This document shows, one piece after another, positions 58,201-64,000 of a stretch of 64,000 nt of DNA. The DNA comes from Hordeum vulgare subsp. vulgare (lineage: Eukaryota; Streptophyta; Magnoliopsida; Poales; Poaceae). Numbering within the stretch: position 1 is the first letter of the stretch; every line of letters begins with the position of its first letter. The notes beneath the pieces were generated by a model. That model was not told the origin of the DNA. It searched no databases and was given only the letters and a program-made list of their open reading frames with translations. The stretch is from contig NC_058524.1 in the NCBI RefSeq assembly GCF_904849725.1, positions 550,377,763 to 550,441,762 of the forward strand, read 5' to 3'. The translations under genes were made by a program, and so were the position numbers.

Positions 58201-60198
58201 GTGATGATGTGTCTGAACGTCATAGCCATGCACTATTTGGCATGGTGCATGCTGTGATGTCTCTTATCGAATTACCACTATCGTTTATGGTTTATGCATT
58301 AGAGACAACCGCATTCACTTTAAGTAGGGCACCGTGTATTTCCGTTGAGATGACACAGTATAGACTGAGGTTTAGAGAAATCTAAGCTGTCGTTTCTTGA
58401 AAGTTTGGGGCTTCGACACTTATGTGAAAAAATTTCAGTCTGATAAGCTCGAACCCAAAGCGGATAAATGCATCTTCATATGATATCCAAAACAGTTGGG
58501 TACATCTCCTATCTCAGATCCGAAAGCAAAGTGTTTGTTTCTAGAAACAGATCCTTTCTCGAGGAAAGGTTTCTCTCGAAAGAATTGAGTGGGAGGGTGG
58601 TAGAACTTGATGAGGTTATTGAACCATCACTTCAACCAGTGTGTAGCAGGGCGCAGGAAGTTGTTCCTGTGGCGACTACACCAATTGAAGTGGAAGCTGA
58701 TGATGGTGATCAAGTTACTACAAACCTCGTAGGTCGACAAGGTCGCGTACTACTGCAGAGTAGTACGGTAACCCTGTCTTGGAGGTCATGTTGTTGAGCA
58801 ACAGTGAACCTACGAGTTATGGAGAAAGCAATGGTGGGCCCGGATTCCAACAAATGGCTGGAGGCCATGAAATCCGAGAGAGGATCCATGTATGAAAACA
58901 AAGTGTAGACTTCGGAAGAACTACTTGATGGTCATAGGACTGTTGAGTAAAGATGGATCTTTAAAAGGAAGACAGACGATGATGGTGATAAGTCACTATT
59001 AAGAAAAGCTCGACTTGTCGCAAAGATGTTTTCGACAAGATCAAACAGTTGACTATGATGAGACTTTCTCACTTGTAGCGATGCTAAAAGTCTGTTAGAA
59101 TTATGTTAGTAGTTGTTGCATTATTTATGAAATATTGCACGTAGGATGTCAAAACATTGTTTCCTCGACGGTTTCCTTGACCAAACATTGTATGTGATAC
59201 AACCAGAAGGTTTTGTCGATCCTAAATATACTAGCAAGTATGCAAGCTCCAGTGATCCTTCAATGGACTGGTGCAAGCATCTCGGAGTTGGAATATACAC
59301 TTTGATGAGATGATCAAAGTTTTTGGGTTTGTACAAGGTTTATGAGAAACTTGTATTTCCAAAGAAGTGAGTGGGAGCACTATAGAATTTCTGATAAGTA
59401 TATGTGGTCGACATATTGTGGATCAGAAGTAATGTAGAATTTCTGTAAAGCATACAAGGTTGTTTGAAAGGAGTTTTCAAAGGAATACCTAGATTGAGCT
59501 ACTTGAACGTTGAGCATCAAAGATCCATGGAGATAGATCGAAAGCGCTTAATGGAAGTTTCAACAAGATGCATGCCTTGACAAGTTTTCGAAGGAGTTCA
59601 AAATAGATCAGCAAAGAAGGAGTTCTTGGTTGCGTTGTGAGGTGTGAATTTGAGTAAGACTCAAAACCCGACCCCGGCAGAATAAAGAGAATAGTCGAAG
59701 GTCGTCTTCTATGCCTTAGCTGTAGACTCTAAAGTATGCCATGCTGAGTACCTCACCTGATGTGTGCCTTGCAGCAAGTCAGTTAAGAGGTACACAGAGT
59801 GATCCAGAATTGAATCACTGATCAGCGGTCAAAAGTTATCCTTAGTAACTAAATAGACTAAGGAATTTTTCTCGATTATGGAGGTGGTTAAAGAGTTCGT
59901 CGTAAAGGGTTACGTTGATGCAAGCTTTGACACTAATCCGAATAACTATGAGTAGTGAAACGGATTCGTATAGTAGAGTAGATATTTGGAGCATTTCCGA
60001 ATAGCACATAGTAGCAGCATCTATAAGATGACATAAAGATTTGTAAAGAACACACGGATCTGAAAGTTTCAGAACCGTTGACTAAAACCTCTCTCACGAG
60101 CAAGACGTGATCAGACCCCATAACTATATGGGTGTTGGATTCGTTGGAATCACATGATGATGTGAACTAGATTATTGACTCTAGTGCAAGTGGGAGAC
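55247..60198 (+). pseudogene. Element B interior: decayed Copia gag-pol
   Basis: Recognisable pieces on the plus strand are gag near 56800-57000 ('VKEKSSIVEHVLRLSE', 'LPDEIVMVLQSHCHQ'), zinc-knuckle remnants near 57200-57250, and integrase remnants from 57750 to 58400. RT-start remnants lie at 58690-58960 ('WLEAMKSERGSMYENK' at about 58855-58903). The purine tract 'tgcaagtgggagac' is at 60185-60198. Stops and frameshifts are dense, so no protein can be made. It aligns, inverted, with the interior of element A. Confidence 0.82.
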
Positions 60199-62013
60199 TG
60201 TTGGAAATATGCCCTAGAGGCAATAATAAATTAGTTATTATTATATTTCTTTGTTCATGATAATCGTTTATTATCCATGCTATAATTGTATTGATTGAAG
60301 ACTTATATACATGTGTGGATACATAGACAAAACACTGTCCCTAGCAAGCCTCTAGTTGGCTAGCCAGTTGATCAAAGATAGTAAGGGTCTTCTGATTATG
60401 AACAAGGTGTTGTTGCTTGATAACTGGATCACGTCATTAGGAGAATCACGTGATGGACTAGACCCAAACTAATAGACGTAGCATGTTGATCGTGTCATTT
60501 TGTTGCTACTGTTTTCTGCGTGTCAAGTATTTGTTCCTGTGACCATGAGATCATATAACTCACTGACACCAGAGGAATGCTTTGTGTGTATCAAACGTTG
60601 CAACGTAACTGGGTGACTATAAAGATGCTCTACAGGTATCTCCGAAGGTGTTCGTTGAGTTAGTATGGATCGAGACTGGGATTTGTCACTCCGTATGACG
60701 GAGAGGTATCTCGGGGCCCACTCGGTAATACAACATCACACACAAGCCTTGCAAGCAATGTGACTTAGTGTAAGTTGCGGGATCTTGTATTACGGAACGA
60801 GTAAAGAGATTTGCCGATAAACGAGATTGAAATAGGTATGCGGATACTGACGATCGAATCTCGGGCAAGTAACATACCGAAAGGACAAAGGGAATGACAT
60901 ACGGGATTATATGAATCCTTGGCACTGAGGTTCAAACGATAAGATCTTCGTAGAATATGTAGGATCCAATATGGGCATCCAGGTCCCGCTATTGGATATT
61001 GACCGAGAAGTCTCTCGGGTCATGTCTACATAGTTCTCGAACCCGCAGGGTCTGCACACTTAAGGTTCGACGTTGTTTTATGCGTATTTGAGTTATATGG
61101 TTGGTTACCGAATGTTGTTCGGAGTCCTGGATGAGATCACGGACGTCACGAGGGTTTCCGTAATGGCCCGGAAACAAAGATTGATATATAGGATGACCTC
61201 ATTTGATTACCGGAAGGTTTTCGGAGTTACCGGGAATGTACCGGGAATGACGAATGGGTTCCGGGTGTTCACCGGGGGGGGCAACCCACCCCGGGGAAGC
61301 CCATAGGCCTTGGGGGTGGCACACCAGCCCTTAGTGGGCTGGTGGGACAGCCCAAGAAGGCCCTATGTGCCATAGGAAGAAAATCAAAGAGAAAAAAAGA
61401 GAGGAGGTGGGAAAAGGGGGAAGGACTCCTCCTTCCAAACCTAGTTGGACTCGGTTTGGAAGGGGAGGGTTCCCCCCTTTGGCTCGGCCGAACCCCTTGG
61501 GGGTCCTTGGTCCCCAAGGTAAGGCTCCCCCTCTTCCCCCTATATATACGGAGGTTTTAGGGTTGATTTGAGACAACTTTGCCACGGCAGCCCGACCACA
61601 TACCTCCACGGTTTTACCTCTAGATCGCGTTTCTGCGGAGCTTGGGCGGAGCCCTGCCGAGATAAGATCACCACCAACCTCCGGAGCGCCGTCACGCTGC
61701 CGGAGAACTCTTATACCTCTCCGTCTCTCTTGGTGGATCAAGAAGGCCGAGATCATCGCCGAGCTGTACGTGTGCTGAATGTGGAGGTGCCGTCCGTTCG
61801 GCACTAGATCGTGGGACTGATCGTGGGACGGTTCGCAGGGCGGATCGAGGGACGTGAGGACGTTCCACTACATCAACCGCGTTCACTAACGCTTCTGCTG
61901 TACGGTCTACAAGGGTACGTAGATCGAACTCCCCCTCTCGTAGATGGACATCACCATGATAGGTCTTCGTGCGCGTAGGAAAATTTTTGTTTTCCATGCG
62001 ACGTTCTCCAACA
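60199..62013 (+). repeat. Element B 3' LTR (1815 bp)
   Basis: Starts right after the polypurine tract. TATA box 'tatatatac' at about 61541-61549. It ends CTCCAACA at 62013. Confidence 0.92.
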
Positions 62014-62203
62014 ACCTTCACCATCTTTGATCAACGAGCTAGTCAACTAGAGGCTCACTAGGGACAGTGTGTTGTCTATGTCTCCACACATGTATTTGAG
62101 TTTGCAATCAATACAATTCTAGCATGGATAATAAACGATTATCATGAACAAGGAAATATAATAATAACCAATTTATTATTGTCTCTAGGCCATATTTCCA
62201 ACA

Positions 62204-62354
62204 GGATCACCCTCTGCGCCCACGCCAATGGCCGCAAGATCTGTGAGCCGCTCTTGCTGGCATCTGTCGCCGGCGAGCTGTACATGATAGTCGAGTCCTC
62301 CCTGGCCGTCCTCGACGCCCAGCCGCCACCCAACGACGACGAGTGCAAGACATG
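62204..62354 (+). pseudogene. 151 bp orphan coding-like fragment
   Basis: An open frame (ITLCAHANGRKICEPLLLAS..., continuing GELYMIVESSLAVLDAQP) with strong G/C preference at third positions, unlike all the repeats around it. It lies between the outer edge of element A and the CACTA terminus. The family is not recognised. It may be an exon of a gene into which element A and the CACTA element inserted, or a fragment carried by one of them; the CACTA target copy would be atg (62352-62354). No start, stop or splice site was assigned. Confidence 0.45.
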
Positions 62355-62579
62355 CACTGGTAGAAAACATGGATTTAGTCCCAGTTCCAGAGGGGCTTTA
62401 GTCCCGATTCTTCAACCGGCACAAAACAATTGGGACTAAAGGCCCAAACCTTTAGTCCCGGATGGCTAACGAACCGGGCCCAAAGGATCTCCACATGGCC
62501 ACTACAGGGCGCCCAAGCAGGAGGATCTTTATTCCCAGTTGGTAACACCAACCGGGACCAAAAGGCGGCCACGCGTCAG

Positions 62580-62956
62580 CAGCTCGTAGGCGCTCGTTTT
62601 TTGTTTTTGAAAGGGGGGGGTTGCGGTTTTGGATGGTTTTATTGAGTGTTTCATATTGTGTTAGCTAGCTACTACATATAGAGAGAAGTGATCTCTCTTT
62701 CTCCGTGCTTGGTCGGCGGTAGCTATTACATATAGAGAGAACTCGATAATAGGTAGTAAGCAAATGAAGAACCATTAATTACACAACATCGTCATGAAGA
62801 TATATAGAGAGAAGTGACCTCTCTTTCTCCGTGATTGGTCGAACAACTCGACGGTACTATATATAGTACACGATCATGCATATATACAATATATAACATC
62901 TCTTGCGATCCCTAACTAGCTAATATCTATGGTCCACCAAAATCATTAAGGAAATC
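62580..62956. other. CACTA subterminal/3' flank of the Ulp1-like gene
   Basis: Contains two copies of 'tatagagagaagtgaYctctctttctccgtg' type sequence (about 62677 and 62805, motif shortened: agagaagtga, ctctctttctccgtg), about 128 bp apart. A G run lies at 62611-62620. No ORF is supported. Confidence 0.5.
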
Positions 62957-63888
62957 CTAATGATATTCAACATCTGATGGTATGACGTGCTCACCAAAGA
63001 ATCCTGCCAATTCCTCTTGAATTGCTCGTATGTAATCAGTTGGTAGGAATTCTTCCCGCTTCCGCTCGATCTAATTTATAGAAGGGGTCAATATATATAT
63101 GAATGAAACTCAACATAGTTGATGGTAATAAAATAAAAATGCGAATATTGTTTACGTACATCAAGTTCTTTAAAACATCTGACCTTCTGAGAGGTCGTTT
63201 GGTGAATCCACTCGCAAATGATGTATCCACATAAATTAATCCCGGTTTCCTGCCTCAAGCAGTACTTTATGAAAATAGAGTTCAATCAAAATAATAATCA
63301 AGCATGATAATGGTATTGAAACTAAAAATAAATGAAAATCAAGATGCGCGGAACTAGCTAGTACTACTTACTTTGCATAAGGTAAATCACAGCTCCTTAT
63401 TCCATTCACCCCTAACTTTCTTGGTGAACTTTTTCCAAACCCCGCACGGCAAAGAAAATGATTACTTGATATCAGGAAATGAAAGAAAGTTGTCTATATG
63501 GTGCAATAATGATTGAACTTACTTCTGGAGCATTTCAGTAACCGGCGCCAACTCTGTAGGGTCTTTACGCAACGAGTCCAAGACAATTACTACTCCCTTG
63601 TCAAGCCTAGTGATTAGCAGAACAAAGTGAAACCTGCGCACACATAACTTATAAATTACAGTTAACCTCGAGTAAGCGAAACATAATGTGCAGAAGACAA
63701 CTAGTAACACTCACCCGAAGTTGTAAGAAAATAGTATTTCCCTTCTGTCATGTTGTCGAAGTAACGCAGTTAGCAAGTTGTTCTCTCTATCCTTGGGTGT
63801 ATTACATATGTTATATGCATTTAAGGTATCTGGGTTAATGAACCCAATGTCATATATTTGTCCTATTTTGCATTCGAGGATCTTCAAT
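62957..63888 (-). pseudogene. Ulp1-like (peptidase C48) cysteine protease gene in the CACTA, 3' exons
   Basis: Minus-strand exon pieces are 63888-63715, 63633-63523, about 63446-63371, about 63262-63160 and 63070-62957 (stop TAG). Visible features are 'YDIGFINPDTLNAY' (exon 1), 'FHFVLL' with the catalytic His, and 'VVIVLDSLRK' with the catalytic Asp (exon 2). 'GINLCGYIICEWI' with the catalytic Cys follows (exon 4) and 'LPTDYIRAIQEELAGFF' near the C-terminus (exon 5). The exon 1/2 join (GG|G) reads NFGFHF, as expected. The third piece reads WNKEL then TGA (63389-63387) where the family continues, a premature stop. Its acceptor is also unclear. Ulp1 enzymes remove SUMO; transposon-borne relatives have unknown roles. 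Upstream exons lie outside the window. Confidence 0.7.
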
Positions 63889-64000
63889 CTGCATAATATA
63901 GGAAGGATAATTACACATGCAATAATGAAGGAGATGAGCTAGAGACTTAATTACAGAAATAATACTTACATGCAAATAATACTTACAATAATGAAGGACA

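Larger units (their letters stand above)
53399..62013 (+). mobile_element. Angela-type element B, full length, 8615 bp
   Basis: Its LTRs (53399-55246 and 60199-62013) both start TGTTGGAAATATGCCC and end with CCAACA. Flanks are atctt (53394-53398) and acctt (62014-62018), a 5 bp duplication with one later change; the intact site near 35704 reads acctt. It lies inside element A's LTR in the opposite orientation. Confidence 0.93.
40943..62203 (-). mobile_element. Angela-type element A, 5' LTR in four pieces
   Basis: The pieces are 40943-41665, 43474-43891, 52937-53398 and 62014-62203. The left edge is TGTAGGGGAACG next to the primer-binding site. The right edge, on the minus strand, is TGTTGGAAATATGGCC at 62203. 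The pieces follow on from each other when compared with the 3' LTR at 34265-35894. Subtracting the duplicated target bases they total about 1.78 kb, the usual family size. The interruptions are a solo LTR, an Athila-like element and Angela-type element B. Confidence 0.9.
62355..64000 (+). mobile_element. CACTA transposon, left part (continues past window)
   Basis: Starts CACTGGTAGAAAACATGG, a CACTA-type terminus. Subterminal repeats in both orientations ('tttagtcccggatgg', 'ggttggtaacaccaaccggg') run through 62380-62570. From about 62950 a Ulp1-like gene lies on the minus strand. The other end and any transposase lie outside the window. Confidence 0.82.

Overview
This window is plant nuclear DNA, almost certainly from a Triticeae grass (wheat, goat-grass, barley or a close relative). 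The evidence is the repeat content: BARE/WIS/Angela-type Copia LTRs (starting TGTTGGAAATATGCCC or TGTTGGAATTATGCCC), CACTA transposons with TTTAGTCCCGGTT subterminal repeats, Stowaway MITEs with CTCCCTCCGT-type ends, a Cassandra element, and only two convincing host genes in 64 kb. Family names come from recognising these ends, not from a database search.

Layout. 1-8640: nested repeats. A partial BARE-type LTR (1-1050) lies in the 3' part of a Gypsy element (1051-3738, with a 13-copy 68-69 bp tandem array and a 577 bp LTR), which abuts a CACTA element (3739-6195) carrying three ~335 bp tandem units. Degenerate AT-rich repeats follow. 8650-15340: the gene island. A four-coding-exon YIF1-family gene (+, CDS 10217-11547, 267 aa) has a ~1.3 kb 5'UTR intron that holds a hAT-type MITE. 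A convergent, intact, single-exon G-type lectin receptor-like kinase of the non-RD class (-, 12787-15252, 821 aa) follows. 15340-22560: intergenic DNA with a LINE-type remnant, two Stowaway MITEs, a retroposition-like scar and a 2 kb T-rich degenerate array.

22566-34264: a decayed CACTA transposase (TNP2-type) and its second ORF, then an unclassified repeat starting TGTAACGCCC. That repeat is split by a 5135 bp Mutator-like element (28336-33470; 169 bp TIRs, 9 bp target duplication with one mismatch). The Mutator-like element carries a three-exon zf-XS-like zinc-finger gene with an apparent 1-nt frameshift.

34265-62203: a stack of nested LTR elements. The oldest is a minus-strand Angela-type element (A) with a truncated 3' LTR (34265-35894), a degenerate interior (35895-40942) and a 5' LTR scattered from 40943 to 62203. 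Three separate insertions split that 5' LTR: a solo BARE-type LTR (41666-43473, TSD GAGGC), a 9 kb Athila-like Gypsy element encoding only gag-protease (43892-52936, TSD GGTAT), and a plus-strand Angela-type element B (53399-62013, TSD A[T/C]CTT). The Athila-like gag is itself interrupted by a complete Cassandra TRIM (45932-46731) whose LTRs carry 5S-rRNA-like promoters. With insertions and target duplications removed, the four LTR pieces add up to about 1.78 kb, the normal size for this family. 62204-64000: a 151 bp codon-like orphan fragment, then the end of another CACTA element carrying a Ulp1-like (C48) cysteine-protease gene in exon pieces, with the catalytic triad present but a premature stop.

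The two host genes show no functional link. The notable content is host-like genes carried by transposons (zf-XS in a MULE, Ulp1 in a CACTA) and the Cassandra insertion, which puts 5S-type promoters, one of them duplicated, inside a gag gene and supplies a new in-frame ATG to its remainder.
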